Assembly: GCA_903813345.2 (NCBI GenBank)
Contig: CAIIXF020000002.1
Span: forward strand, 21,280,455 to 21,344,454
Origin: Owenia fusiformis
Taxonomy: Eukaryota; Annelida; Polychaeta; Sabellida; Oweniidae
Length of the DNA stretch: 64,000 nt
Direction of reading: 5' to 3'
Under the pieces are notes generated by a model that was not told the DNA's origin, did not search any database, and worked only from the letters and a program-made list of their open reading frames with translations. This document shows, in pieces, positions 1 to 11,700 of this stretch (position 1 is the first letter of the stretch; every line of letters begins with the position of its first letter). The position numbers and the translations under genes are program-made.

Positions 1-1036
1 TCGGTTCTGGGCAAATACAAGACAAAATTAAAGAATGTATAATAGCCTAGCCTGAGAATAATACAAGAGCAATGAGAAGTTTCCTAAGATTCTTATTCAA
101 ATGGATTGATCCCGGCACGTAATTTTGGTCATTGTGTTATCCCTGTAGCACGTTGTCATGGTGACTACATCATGAATATTGCTAAGTTTGGTAAAAGTGA
201 ATCTTGACAAAAATGAAGTAGCGTTAATGGACTATGTACACTATATGGTACATTTTCTCTAGCTGAGACCATTAATTGATTTGGACAGTTTACTAATTCA
301 TCTGCAGATATTGGGATATTTTCTCACTGCCGGGGTTCTGACCGTCTGAAAACTCTCGGTGTAAATGTATCCCACGAATAAAATGGAATTCTGACCACGT
401 ATGAAAAACACACGTTAAACGTTAATAATGGTATTAGCAAAGAACTTGTGACAGTGACTTATGGAAGTCCAACATTTGTATTTTAGCTATACATATGAAT
501 ATATGTGTGCCTTTTAAAACGTGTGTAAAATAAGCACATGAGAACGATACTTTAAATCCAGATAGTTCTTGTAATTAAAGCTCGACAGTTAAATGCTACA
601 ACGGTTTGTGTCATCTTCATGTCCTTACAGATGTTGGTTTCTGGGATATAACATTCAAACCCTGCTGGTGCCTTTACGTGACCTAAGCTAGACGTTCCCT
701 ATCCCTAAATTTGTTAACTACCGAGGTGGTGACGGTGGTCATTACAATCGTGTCAAATGTATTTCGAACTTTTGGAACATGTTTTACATGTGTTGGTGTA
801 ATAAAAATGTAATTCCCTTGAGTTGTACGACAATGATAGTGATAAACTGTTTTCATCAAAACACCACATCCTTTGGACCAGGGGCATGTCTTTTGGGATA
901 GTTGGTACGAGTGTACTTGTATTGGTGTTTTGGTTTACATTGTGTCCAAATGTTTTGGAAGAACTGAAATGTTGGGGATAAGTAAATCTGCTGAATGAGA
1001 AATATGTGTAGAAATTATGTAATTAATAATACTTAC
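1..1036. other. Non-coding left edge; probable intron of the minus-strand gene
   Basis: I see no convincing exon here. If the minus-strand exon at 1352-1037 is real, its donor at 1036-1031 makes this stretch the start of that gene's first intron. No repeat with clear ends was recognised. The next exon may lie outside the window. Confidence 0.4.
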
Positions 1037-1352
1037 CATATGGTGAGTACGGATTCTTCATTGGTGTTCCTCCAACTGTTCCGTTCTGAAATATTGTTAA
1101 TATTTGCCCCTGGTGTGCGGAGCAAAGATATCCATGATACGGTGCCGTATCAGAACGTCTATGTCTCTTTGTGTTTTTGTTAATCAATTGTTCAAATCGA
1201 TTTGTGAATCCAAAATGACCCAAATTGTCATCTTTGGTCACTGTGTCTTTAATTGGAGGCATCTCAGCTGCCGCAGTGGGACCTGTGTTCATGTATGTCG
1301 GACCCGTTGTTGCAAGGTTCAAGTCTAGGCCGGACGTAATAGCCGCAAGCAT
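1037..1352 (-). CDS. Probable first coding exon of an unidentified gene (5'-partial gene model)
   Basis: Reading the minus strand from the ATG at 1352-1350, the frame stays open for 105 codons plus one base. It ends at a canonical donor, CCATATG|GTAAGT, with the donor at 1036-1031. An in-frame TAA lies a short distance upstream of the ATG, so this is best read as a first coding exon and not an internal one. The peptide begins MLAAITSGLDLN, is rich in Thr, Pro, Gly, Asn and Tyr, carries PYHGYLCSAH near its middle and ends NPYSPYG. There is no hydrophobic segment or signal peptide. I do not recognise the family. The Pro/Tyr/Gly motifs recall small axonemal microtubule-binding proteins, but that is only an impression. 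The gene points away from the MICU gene, with about 1.5 kb between the two starts. A chance open frame cannot be excluded, but composition plus donor make an exon likely. Confidence 0.5.
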
Positions 1353-2851
1353 ACTCACTTTTTGTACGTTATCTTTTTAACCAGTACAACTAGAATGTAA
1401 CAACCTCATTTTATTCTATTCTATTATATAAATAAATAGGCCTCCGACTTTAATAATTCCAGTAATACGCCTTCGTCCGGAAATTTGTACTGTGTGTGGG
1501 GTATACTATCCAGAAGTGTGTGTAAAATAATCCACGGTGAACATTGAATTTATTTCCATTGTAGAAATGTTGCTCATAATGTTTAATAGCTTGTTACCGG
1601 GAATCTATTTCTTTCCTAATAACTCTACTGTCGTGTGTACATTTAAGCAGTCCATTTCCCGGCACGTGGGCATATTCATTTTTATCCAATAGAATTACTT
1701 TATATGACTAACTTGGCACCAATCGCAGAGCTCTCAGAATTATTATTGTCGCTTTTCTTTTATAAAGACATTTGCACATTTAATACGAATGCTGGCCCTA
1801 TCCAAGACGGTCAACCAACACCGCAGTGGTCTAATTATAATAGCGTGGTTTCTCTCCAGGCAGAACATTCGCCAGACACCATTAAATCGATCCGATGTTT
1901 CAAAGTGTAGACTTTATACAGTATTTCTTCCAAATAGAGAGTCTGATACTCTTATACTCGTCAAGGCTGCAGCAAGACACAATCCAAAATGAAAGCTAGT
2001 ATTAGACAGAAATCCGCTATCCAACTATATCCACGGCGCTTTTCGAGTAGCTAGTGGCCCTAACCACTAATCCTTCTTTTAAGCTTTGTCTTAGTAGTTC
2101 AGTCTATCGGCTGAACCCTGGAAAATAAAAAAGCATAGTAGTTACTTTAGATAAACTGCGTTAAACGCTAGAGTAAGACGGATCGTTCTCTGGTCGGGGC
2201 CTATTCTAATGTACCTTCAAGTGTCTGAGAAGATAGAACGGATCATCATTCTGTAGGTTTACAGACCCGCAAAACACTGCACCGCTGGGAGATCGCCTGA
2301 CGTTAAAGTCTCAGCGCATCTTATCCCAAAATAGCCGACTCGACTGAAATCCATCTACATAGATCCATCAGTCTAAATGTGAACTCAAACGTTAACCATA
2401 AGCTTAGAAAAGTAGTTACAATATCACCAGCCCATCACTATATAGTGTTGTCACCCTTATTTGACTTATTTTACCGTTTCCAATATAGTCCAAAATTATT
2501 GCAATTAACGTTTCTTTTCCTCTATTGCCATTATTTCAAAGATGACTTAGATGGTTCAATATAAATGCTTTTTTATTACCAAAACTATCTTTGTTTGTTA
2601 AATCGTTAACTTAATGTAATGTTTAGTTAGAGTTTATTATTTCAGCGCAACCCACAAACGTGACATCCTATAACCTATCACCAGCAACCTACCTTTTGTG
2701 CATTTATTGTTAAAAACTCCATAATTTCTTTGGATATCCTTGCAAATCAAGAGGAACATGAATTGAATCTAATCATTCCAAAACCAACTACAGCAATGTA
2801 AGTTGCCAGACTGAAACAGAGAGAATCATGGTTTATTGCCGATACCTCTTT
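1353..2851. other. Intergenic region between two divergent genes
   Basis: About 1.5 kb separates the two divergent start codons and should contain the promoters and 5' UTRs of both genes. Apart from the NRF1 motif at its right end I recognise no defined element. A short upstream ATG at 2828 opens a frame of about 23 codons that overlaps the MICU start out of frame. It would act as a uORF only if transcription starts upstream of 2828, which cannot be judged here. Confidence 0.45.
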
Positions 2852-2863
2852 CGCGCATGCGCG
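2852..2863. promoter_or_regulatory. Palindromic NRF1-type site at the MICU promoter
   Basis: CGCGCATGCGCG is a perfect 12-bp palindrome and matches the NRF1 consensus YGCGCAYGCGCR at every position. It ends 14 bp before the MICU start codon. NRF1 is the classic activator of nuclear genes for mitochondrial proteins, so context and motif agree. The surrounding DNA is otherwise AT-rich, which makes a chance match unlikely. The first residues of the gene (AATATGGCTGCC) also resemble a YY1 core at a start codon, a common partner arrangement. Confidence 0.75.
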
Positions 2864-2877
2864 TCACAGCTATCAAT

Positions 2878-3081
2878 ATGGCTGCCACCCGAATTTTGAG
2901 AAGATTTCGATTAAATTTACAGAATTGCTCAAGAAAGAACTATTCGGGGGGTAAAAGCAATTCTCATTCACGCAGAACTGTTGCCACAATATGCACCTGC
3001 TCAACTGGCCTTTTGATATCAGTGTATGTAGCCCAAAGGAACGTTAAATCGTGGTTCAATTCGCCAACTATTTTAGCGAAG
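2878..3081 (+). CDS. MICU3: MICU2/3-type mitochondrial calcium uptake protein, exon 1 (presequence and membrane segment)
   Basis: MICU proteins are EF-hand regulators of the mitochondrial calcium uniporter on the intermembrane-space side of the inner membrane. This exon encodes 68 residues starting MAATRILRRFRL. There are no Asp or Glu residues and many Arg and Lys, as expected for a mitochondrial presequence. Residues about 35-53 (TVATICTCSTGLLISVYVA) form a hydrophobic stretch like the N-terminal membrane segment of MICU2/MICU3. The start at 2878 has A at -3 and G at +4. An in-frame ATG at 2857 would add seven residues but has a weak context and lies inside the NRF1 site. The exon ends AAG|GTAAGA at 3081 in phase 0, matching the phase 0 start of the exon at 31551. 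Taken alone this exon is not diagnostic; the link to MICU rests on phase, order and topology. Confidence 0.7.
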
Positions 3082-3249
3082 GTAAGAAAAAGTTTCCGTG
3101 TGTTGGAATGTGCGAGGAATTTGCTGAAATATATTGTATATTTGACTTATGCCTTGTTAATCCCCGCTGAGGAGAGTTATATACTTCTTTTTGAATCCAT
3201 GTATACAGTAGTCTAGTATGTGATATGAGGGTTGTAAATTTGGAAATGT

Positions 3250-3660
3250 AACCCTGGTGGGGAGGGGGGGGGGGCTTAGACTATATCCTATTTAGTCTGA
3301 ATTATATTCAGACTATAAGGCACCTATGTTAAAGTTTGGTAATTCCAAATATTTTTGTTTACATAGGAAGTGCTATTCAAAATGGCCGATTGGGTAAAAT
3401 TAATTTGCACATTTGCTACTTCAACTAGCTTTATTTCCACTAGACAATATGCTGTGTTACTTTTTATTGCATTTAATTGTACCTTACTATTTAATTGAAA
3501 TTTTGTAATGTTTATTTTGTTGAAAAAATGTTTCCTCCAATTGATAATTTTGTGCAAAAAATTTCACTGCAATTTCCACAGGAAAGTAGTACATCATAAC
3601 AGACTGACTTCTGTCAGTCTGTTGGATACATACTAGGGGGGGGCTGCTGGAGGGGGGGGT
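3250..3660 (+). repeat. G-rich runs and a perfect 11-bp hairpin
   Basis: Runs of eight or more G occur near 3259-3275, 3637-3645 and 3651-3658. Between them, AACAGACTGAC at 3598-3608 is exactly repeated in reverse complement at 3613-3623 with a TTCT loop. No flanking duplication was found. G runs of this kind also sit inside the MITE family of this window, so these may be MITE remnants. Confidence 0.5.
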
Positions 3661-4639
3661 AGGTTTAGGCATGAACTTCCCTTCTTCTAAGGCCACTATA
3701 TCGTAGCCTTTGTCCAAAGATAAATCCCTGCATGTTTTTACTCTGCCCAATGTCAGTCATGTCACTGTATATGGGTCATGTCACAATCATAAGATTTGAA
3801 ATCAAATGAATGTTGGCCATTTTTCCACATCACAATTTGAATTGTGAGTTTTGGTCTTATTACCTCACCAAAAATTCCAAAACACACATGAAGTGATCAG
3901 TGTATTAGTTCACATCTTCTGGATCGCTAACTTAGAATTTATAGCCAGTTCATAGCCAGACATTTCGTCCAGTTTTCTAATGTCACAATTTTTTCATCCT
4001 CCTAAGCAGGTGTCCAGAATCCGTACCTCCTACATCCCCCCTGCTATAACCAATTTGGAAGCGCCCGATTAAACTATATCACATTATCTTATTATGCGCA
4101 ATGACTTATACATGATTTCTGTCGCACTGTTGCGACAGCCAATCAGATTGCGAGTTCTTAATCAGGGAAATGCTAAGTGCTTATCGCAGGGGGTAAAAAG
4201 AAAGAATATATTCTGGATTTTGAAGCCCTGTGATCTGAGGTTGCATTTTTCTTCGAGCCATTTGTTTTAATTTTAATACGAAATCTTGACAAAATCATGT
4301 TATATCTCATGAAGGAGCCTAGCCAGTTCCATTTCAATTCATCAAATATTAACATTATTGTTTTTAGAATATTACTTAAATTTATTGAACCCCGACTAGA
4401 AATTTTACAATAGTTCACGGTGTTCCAGATGGAATACCTTACTTGGCTAGAGACATGGTAAGCATGAGACATTACCCCCATAAATGTAAAGTTGATTTTT
4501 CAAATCACCCCCAAAGCTACCTGTGTATTGAAACCTTGCAGTTGAAAGTGGTTATTTGATAAAAAATTAATTTGATGTCACTAATCAAAGAAGATATGTT
4601 TACTTCTAAGGGTATAAAAGTTGATGTTATTATTATAAG

Positions 4640-4853
4640 CAGGCCCGTAGCCAGGATTTGCCAGGGGGGGGGTCAATTTTCAAAAATTACCAAGGGGGGT
4701 TTACATTTGACAATTTTGGCCCAAATATGGCTAAAATCACTTGAGAAGTGCTCAAAATGGTGAAAAACTGCATGATTTGGAAAGAAATTATGCCCAGGGG
4801 GGGGGGGGGGGGGGGTTGCCCGAACCCTGTGACCCCCCTTGGCTACGGGCCTG
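4640..4853 (+). mobile_element. 214-bp MITE with 14-bp inverted ends and 5-bp target duplication
   Basis: The element starts CAGGCCCGTAGCCA and ends with its exact reverse complement TGGCTACGGGCCTG. The flanks carry ATAAG on both sides (4635-4639 and 4854-4858), a 5-bp target site duplication. Inside are G-rich tracts near both ends, including an unbroken G run of roughly 20 at about 4797-4815, and a core with the motif GTGAAAAACTGCATGATT. It has no coding capacity, so it must have been moved by a transposase in trans. Five-bp duplications and CAGG ends are compatible with some hAT-related groups, but the superfamily is not certain. Related copies lie at 8245-8449, 33005-33090 (fragment), 36752-36924 and 57623-57772. 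Confidence 0.9.
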
Positions 4854-7680
4854 ATAAGGTTATGTTCATCATTTCTATCAGCCAATCAGAGGATATAGCA
4901 TTATGAACAAGCACATTATCATGCTATCCAACCAAACTGAATAAATTGACAAAATGCTAAATAATATTAAATGAATGTAAGGACTATCTCGGCAAATGAG
5001 AAAATCTTATCTTAAGCTTTTTAAACTTAACTATCTTTAGCTTGATGCTTAGATTCCCTGACTTTATATTCCTTGAAAGGACCAGCGTCAGTAAATTCTG
5101 ATTCTAAATTTTCCAGAATGATCTCAATTCATATATTAATTATAAGTAACTTGAATCATTCTTCTCCTTATTATTATAGCTTCAAAAATACTTGTTTAGA
5201 AAGTGAATTAACTGCGTTATCACAATTGCAGACATTGCCATTTTTAATATTATATAACTCAACACAATAGTGTTTAAAAATTGAATATGCTAACCTAGAT
5301 ATTTTTATTTGGATCCATGATGGATGGATAAAAAATGAGGTTAGAAAACAAGTGTGTTTACTAACTTATAGTTCACATATGTATGAGGAAGCACAAAGCG
5401 CAACATTTGATTATCAAAGTGAAATAAGTACCCACATGAATCATACAAAACAATAATTGATTCAATTTGATGTAAAGTATTAACCATGTATTGTAACACA
5501 CTAGATTTTTTGTAATGACACCCTTTTGTTTATCACCTATAGGCATTATTTTAGAAATACCTTCAAAGTAATGCCTGTGGTTGTTAATTTAAAAAAAATC
5601 AGAATCCAGACAGACAAATCCTCATAAACGTACATCTGAACATCTCTTTGATCTGTTAAAAGTGTTCATATTAGCAGATGTTTACATTTCAAGGTTTTAT
5701 GAAGTCAATAGGAGATAAATTTTGGACAGAGAAAAAGTGTTCACATTGAGAGGTGTTTGGATTAGAGAATCAGATACAGCTTTCAGTGTATTAAATTAAT
5801 TTTCTGTATAATAGAAATTACAATTTCATTGGGAAAAATCATCTTACATCTGTTAAACATGTGGTTAATTTAATGACCACTGATGAGAATTTGACAACAG
5901 TCTAAACAAACGTTTTATTAAATAAACATCAGATTAGCATTTCCTTGAAAGTATCTTCAAAATAAAGTCCATGGTATATTGCAATTTGACATCTATTATT
6001 ACATCTACCCCAAAATTTGGAAGCCCAAAAGTACACTTATCATGCCAATATTTAGGTCAAAACAGAGAGTTTATAATGAAGGCTATATCTTTGATTGATT
6101 TGTAGTTGTTAATGTTTCAAAACTAATTATTCAAAGATTTTGGAAAAGTTATCATATAATTCATCTGTGTGGTAACATTAGGAATGTAGGTTCATAAACA
6201 AGTGTGCAGCTTTTTTAATCCAGCCTAAATAATATTTTTAGCGACAATTATAAGAACACCCATCTATTTCAGAGTTCATCTTGCGTCCATACGTAGCAAA
6301 GTCCCAGCCAATAATAATATGATAAATGGTTTTCTTCGGTATTAATGATTATGATGACATGCCAGGTCTAGTATGCCTTTTCCAATGTCAAAATACAATG
6401 CTCATAAAATTAGATGTTTAGTCTCAGATGCTTCTAATAGAGTAAACATGTAATGACTTATAACCTAAGAGAACGAGTCCCAAAAATATGTCAATACAAT
6501 ATTTACTAATTTATTGTTATGCCGGCCGGTTACGTATCTTTCATATACTCTTACTTATATGCATTTTGATATCAAAGTGTAAAGATATAAGTGCCTAAAG
6601 GGTACATACATATGCAGTATGCACTAAAGTATGAAGAACATATACATATATATTAGCCTATAAGTATAAGTATTAACTTTAAAGGTAAACTATAGAAATA
6701 TATCCAAAAACAGCACATTTTTGAAAAATAGCCCAGCTTCATTTTAGGCTTTGATTTACTTTTATTTTCCTTTTACGCACCTTGGATTTAAGTTATATAT
6801 TAATTCTAATGCCATGACAAATTCCCTGGGTAGAATAAGCCAAAGTAGTTCAAATGAGGCATTTTTATTAGTTATCATATTTATTTATATTAAATATATT
6901 TGTGATATTATATTGAAATTGTGAATTACATTATAGGTGTTAACACTCTACATACAATAATGTATGACTGTACATGCCTTTACATGTTACGTTACTTATT
7001 AATAACATTGATCTGACTTATATGTACAGTACACACATTATCTTGATCTTCAAATAGAAAATAAAGCTTAAGCTTACCTTTCTTTATTTGTGGTTAGTGA
7101 AATAATATCAATTACTCAATAAACCGCAAAATTGCAATACTGGCAAGACTTATTTTAAAAATGATATCATCAATATTTGCCAGTTCTATCCAATAGTACA
7201 TACTTAAGTCATATGACACTGGGGAATCCCTTATACTAATTTCATCATTGCCTAGGCATGCTGAATTAAGTCAATAATAATTCTTAGGTGTAATCATAAC
7301 AGGTATGTACTACTTTAAATCAAAAGGTCAATTGTGTAATATTTTACCACTAGAAAACAAAAATTAGCAAGGAAGACATATACATGAACACATAAGTCAA
7401 ACCCCTAGAAACCATATTAAAATCAATCAAGTTCATTTTTTGTATTGTGTTGCTGTGTCATGATTTTTACTTCTGAGATGTCATTGATAAAATGGATTGT
7501 ATTCAGACCATTGATAACATTAACTGTTGTTTAGGTATCTTTGATGACATTGCTTAAATTAGATACAAATATGTGTAGTAGGCGTCAATGGAATTCAGAT
7601 ATTCAAGGTCATTCTACCTTTTTAAGTTAATATTTTACAATTTTGAGAGTAAATAATTTAAAGAATGTGTAAAGAATGTA
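4854..7680. other. Intronic DNA without recognised genes
   Basis: AT-rich sequence with no supported exon. The stretch at about 5633-5765 resembles a dispersed family whose members contain phrases such as AGTGTTCACATTGAGAGG and CTGAACATCTCTTTG; other members lie near 15170, 44745, 52440 and 60105. Nothing else was recognised. Confidence 0.4.
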
Positions 7681-8758
7681 CAGGGCATTCAATAAGTATG
7701 GCTAATTTTGCTGTGACTTTTGTTATGTTGCTTTTTTCTTCATGAAACTCACAAAATAAGGAACATATACATTATTGACATTATTCTGTTAAAATCTCCT
7801 GACAATGACATAGTTATGGTTGCTATGGCAACCAGTGTCATGGGTATGCGTGGCAACCTTGAGGGTTTACTGATTAATTATTGTTATACATCAAATAATC
7901 ACCTTTTTTTGATTAATAAAAGCTCTTCATATGGTCAGATTTTGATGTTGTCACTGTCAGTTTGTATTATTATGTATCTGCCCTGTCAACCCTCACGCAT
8001 TTGCTGGAAAAATAGAAATCACGCATCGATTTAGCGTGTATGATCAAATATCACGCAAATTACGCATTTGTATCGTACATCTGAGAGGAATATACCACCA
8101 GAATCTCAATCAGCAGATGTCTGCAGTGAACACCTCCCTAGCGACACACTTCAAGGATAACTTCAAAAATGTGTACCATGAGGGGTCTTCAGGCAGCAAC
8201 TGTGCATTGGTGCTAAGGGTGCCTACTTTGAGCACATCCTGAAGCCAGGCCCATAACAAGCTTTTGCAAAGGGGAGGTTCACTTTTCAAAAGAAATTCCA
8301 GGGGGGTTTACATTTCACAACTTTGGCCTAAAATCACTTGAAAAGTGCTCAGAATGGTAAAAAACTGCATGATTTTGAAGGAATTTTTGATCAGGGGAGG
8401 GGGTTGGTTCGACCCCCAAATCCCCCCCCCCCCCCTGGTTATGGGCCTTTGAAGTGAATGTGGATCAGGTACTCTTGAATGGATTATTTGTAATTGTACT
8501 GCATACCAAATTGTTAGATAGTAATACATGAAACTGCTTTCAACACTCAAAATGTCTTTCAGAAGTGATATCAGAACTTTGCCCCTCATACCTATGATAA
8601 TGGTTACTATAGTAACCACAACTTTGTCAAAATTAATTTGATAATCCAGAAATTTTGATAGAATGAGATCAGATATGTGTTACTTGTGTTGTTAAAGTTT
8701 CATGAAGAAGCAAGAGAACAAAAGTTATAGCAAAATTAGCAATACTTATTGAACACCA
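7681..8758. mobile_element. Mariner-like non-autonomous element with long inverted repeats and TA flanks
   Basis: The left end reads CAGGGCATTCAATAAGTATG and continues GCTAATTTTGCT. The right end, read in reverse complement, is TGGTGTTCAATAAGTATTG followed by GCTAATTTTGCT. Similarity continues inward for over 200 bp: the GGTTGCTATGGCAACC palindrome at about 7817 has its counterpart GGTTACTATAGTAACC at about 8601. The dinucleotide TA flanks both ends (7679-7680 and 8759-8760), as expected of Tc1/mariner insertions. No transposase frame survives. The middle holds a younger MITE at 8245-8449. Assignment to mariner is inferred from end sequence and TA flanks only. Confidence 0.75.
8245..8449 (+). 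mobile_element. MITE copy nested inside the mariner-like element
   Basis: This is the same family as 4640-4853: it shares the AAAACTGCATGATTTTGAAG core, G/C-rich runs and inverted ends (AGGCCCATAAC against GTTATGGGCCT). TGAAG occurs at 8240-8244 and again at 8450-8454, giving a 5-bp target duplication within one base of the ends. Compared with the other copy, both ends carry matching changes, so the ends stay paired. It is younger than the element it interrupts. Confidence 0.85.
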
Positions 8759-11700
8759 TACATATATAATGGAGTTTAAAATACCCCAAAAGCAAAGAAT
8801 TCGTAGCAGTCGTACAAATTTCCGACTTCTTTCCTGAAAATACAAGACTTGGAGAAAACTGTTGACAAAAAATTCTAATGAACCCATGTTACTAGCAGTT
8901 ACTAGTATGTCAAAAGGGCTTAGGCCACACAAACTCTTAATGAGCCCCGATTGGTTTTCTTCAAATAGAATACTGAATGAGTCAAGATAATAATTTTCTC
9001 TGGGGGCCAATGGGGATGGGGTTGGTTGATAGTTTTTAAAAAAAATTTTGTTCTTCAATCAATCTTTAATTTGTTGTTTGATACACATCCTCAATAGAAT
9101 AGGTTCCTAACTCAGTTTGTAACTTGACCAATTAATGATTTTCTTGCCTGGTATATCTATACACTTATACCGGCCCCATCCTTTATATAAGATGTTCTTT
9201 ATGACATTGTTTGGTGTTAAGAAAGGCAAACATTATTATTTCCATAGAGTGGTCATCTCTCTCTTTGACTTTTACTTCCCCAGTATATAAACACTTAATG
9301 CAAAGAAGCACCTTTCTAGAATCAGCAATTGAAAAGTCTATGTTGTAGTTGATATGGTTCCTATGAACATATCCCAGAAGAACCTTAGTGCAGCTGATAA
9401 AATATGAAGGTATGAACTTCTTTCCCAGGATGCATTGGGGGTTGTGAGATAGAGAATACTTGTAGCATGCTTCTAAAAACCACCCTAGCCATTTATAAAT
9501 TTCAACTAGTTTTCATTGGACATATGAAACAATCTGGCTAGATTTGTTGCATTTCTACTTTACTTAAAATGTCAATTGTATGTGTATCTTAATCCTAGCT
9601 TAATTCTCTAAATTTTACTGAATATCATGTTGTGAAACAAGACCTATTGTGATGCTTTATTCATATGTAGTTTGCAAGGACTGACAGTGTTAACACTCAG
9701 GTTAATCTTAATCCAGTCTTCTCACAAGTGAAATCTCATGGCAGACATGTTTTTAGACATGAATCAGAAAGAAAATAAAAGGAATATCAAGAAATATACA
9801 TAGTTAGACTTCTGTTTTATTGCAATCAAGTAAAATCAAAATGCATCATATAAACAGTATACAGTCATTGCTACTTTTTAAGTATTGCCCTTGGTGGTAA
9901 TTCTTTTTATTCTGTTTTGATTAATAATATTAAAAGACAAATATAAAATCCCTCTCTTTCATAAATTTTCAATTCCTCTATAATACTGAATAGCTAAAAA
10001 AATGATGTACTAATCATCTTTGTATTATTTATATAAGTTCCCCTTTTGAGACTATGGCCACCTTGGTTTTTTATGGAAAGTGCTCTAAGGGTGGTTGGTG
10101 GCCTAGATTGCTACTGCTAGATATCACCCTTGTACTCATCCGCTGAGAGATCTCCTAAAAACTAAACCTTACACTGGTCAAGTTTAAACAAATTACATAT
10201 TGAAAACACTAAGAGTAAACAACAGAAAATGTAAACCTCCTGTCCAGTATACAGACTTTTAAATGTCTAGAAATGGAATGTAACTGAGCTGTTCATTTAT
10301 GTTATTTCAGAAAAAGTTTTGGTGGTTTTTAAGAGGGGATACACTGCTTCACATTTTCATGGTACACATGTGTTTTCTCTTTACATCTTTGCTCCATAAA
10401 GCTTCACAAGGGCGCTGCAAAGTGTTCAACTTAAAGAAACACAAAATACCTTTTCTGGAAACCACAAGTTATATTTTTAGTTCTGTGAAATTTTATAGGG
10501 AATTATTGTTGAAAAGTTTGTGGTCGACTGGCTATGTTGTTGCTATATCCAGGCATGAAGAAGTGGACTAGAGAATCAATCCGACCTCTTTTATATACAA
10601 TAGTAATCAAAGAGAAAGCTCAAAGTACAACAAAATGCGTTTCTTCCTATTCATTCTCCTATAATGTGTGAACTAAATTATTTTTGAAAATATCCATTCA
10701 TAAATGCCCCATGCAAGATGCTCTTAGGTAGCAAGGAGCCACTTTCAAAAATCTAAACGCTCTCTAGTATACTTATCTGTATTAATTCACACCTTATAAT
10801 GTAAAGAAACTAGAGTAACATACACTTTGCCAATTTTGGCGTGAGAAAATCAAGAAATTGCCTGAAAAACGTTAATGCCCTTGTAAGTACACTCATCATA
10901 ATAGGCTTTATAAGTTTGCCCATGTTTCAGATCCCAATCTGTTCATGTACATTTTACACCATTTCTGTCAACACAACACTGAACCTATGATTAGCTTCCA
11001 ATAATCATATCACCTGAACATTGAGGTAGCCTTGTTTCTTCCTTTTTTGGGGTAATCTCTCTATATTCTGCTTTAAAACATCAATGCTTTGAGGTTCCAA
11101 TTGAAGGGGACTAATGAATAGGTTGTGTATGTTAGATTGCTTGAGTATTGTTTGATTGTCAGCTAGGTTATTGTATAGTAGACCCTACACTGAAGAGGGT
11201 ACTAAGTGAGATTATACCCAGGCAGGGGACGCTATTACATCTACCAAGCACAAATTTCTGCATGATGACAAATTTCTGCATGATGACGATCATGTTAGAG
11301 TGCAAATTGATAATGAGATTAGCAAAGGCAACATTGAAAATAACCCACATCTCTATATTCTTTTGAAGATAAAGTAAATCACAATTTTAGCTTTTGAAAT
11401 GAAATGTAGAATACAAGGAAGGGCATGGCCCTCTCAATAATGATAAAAAATAAAACTACAGTTACAATATCAAAAGAAAGTTGGATTAATTGTTATGTTG
11501 AATATGTACTTCATCAAGAAATTAACTTAACATGCATAAGCGATTGTTTATTGTATAGATTATGCAAAAAAGATCTACCCATCTTACTTCACAGAGAAAT
11601 ACAAAGTGGACTAAGAATGAGCAGACAGACATTTCAAGATTTTGTTTGATAATTTGGCTTGTTAATTATCAGAGTGTTATTACTTATTAGAAAGCAGATA

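Noticed and set aside
2836-2877. Earlier MICU starts (TTG at 2836 or ATG at 2857)
   Set aside because: TTG is not a usual animal start, and the ATG at 2857 has a weak context. The ATG at 2878 has A at -3 and G at +4.
4572-4885. Open frames on both strands with poly-Pro or poly-Gly
   Set aside because: They are translations of the MITE and its G run.
8669-9058. 129-codon open frame, minus strand
   Set aside because: Its C-terminal part is the inverted end of the mariner-like element. There is no motif and no transposase signature (no D..D..D pattern could be placed).
10299-10571. Frame following TTATTTCAG as a possible MICU exon
   Set aside because: No suitable donor in phase was found, and the peptide (Phe/Leu-rich with no similarity to MICU) does not fit between the phase 0 exons.
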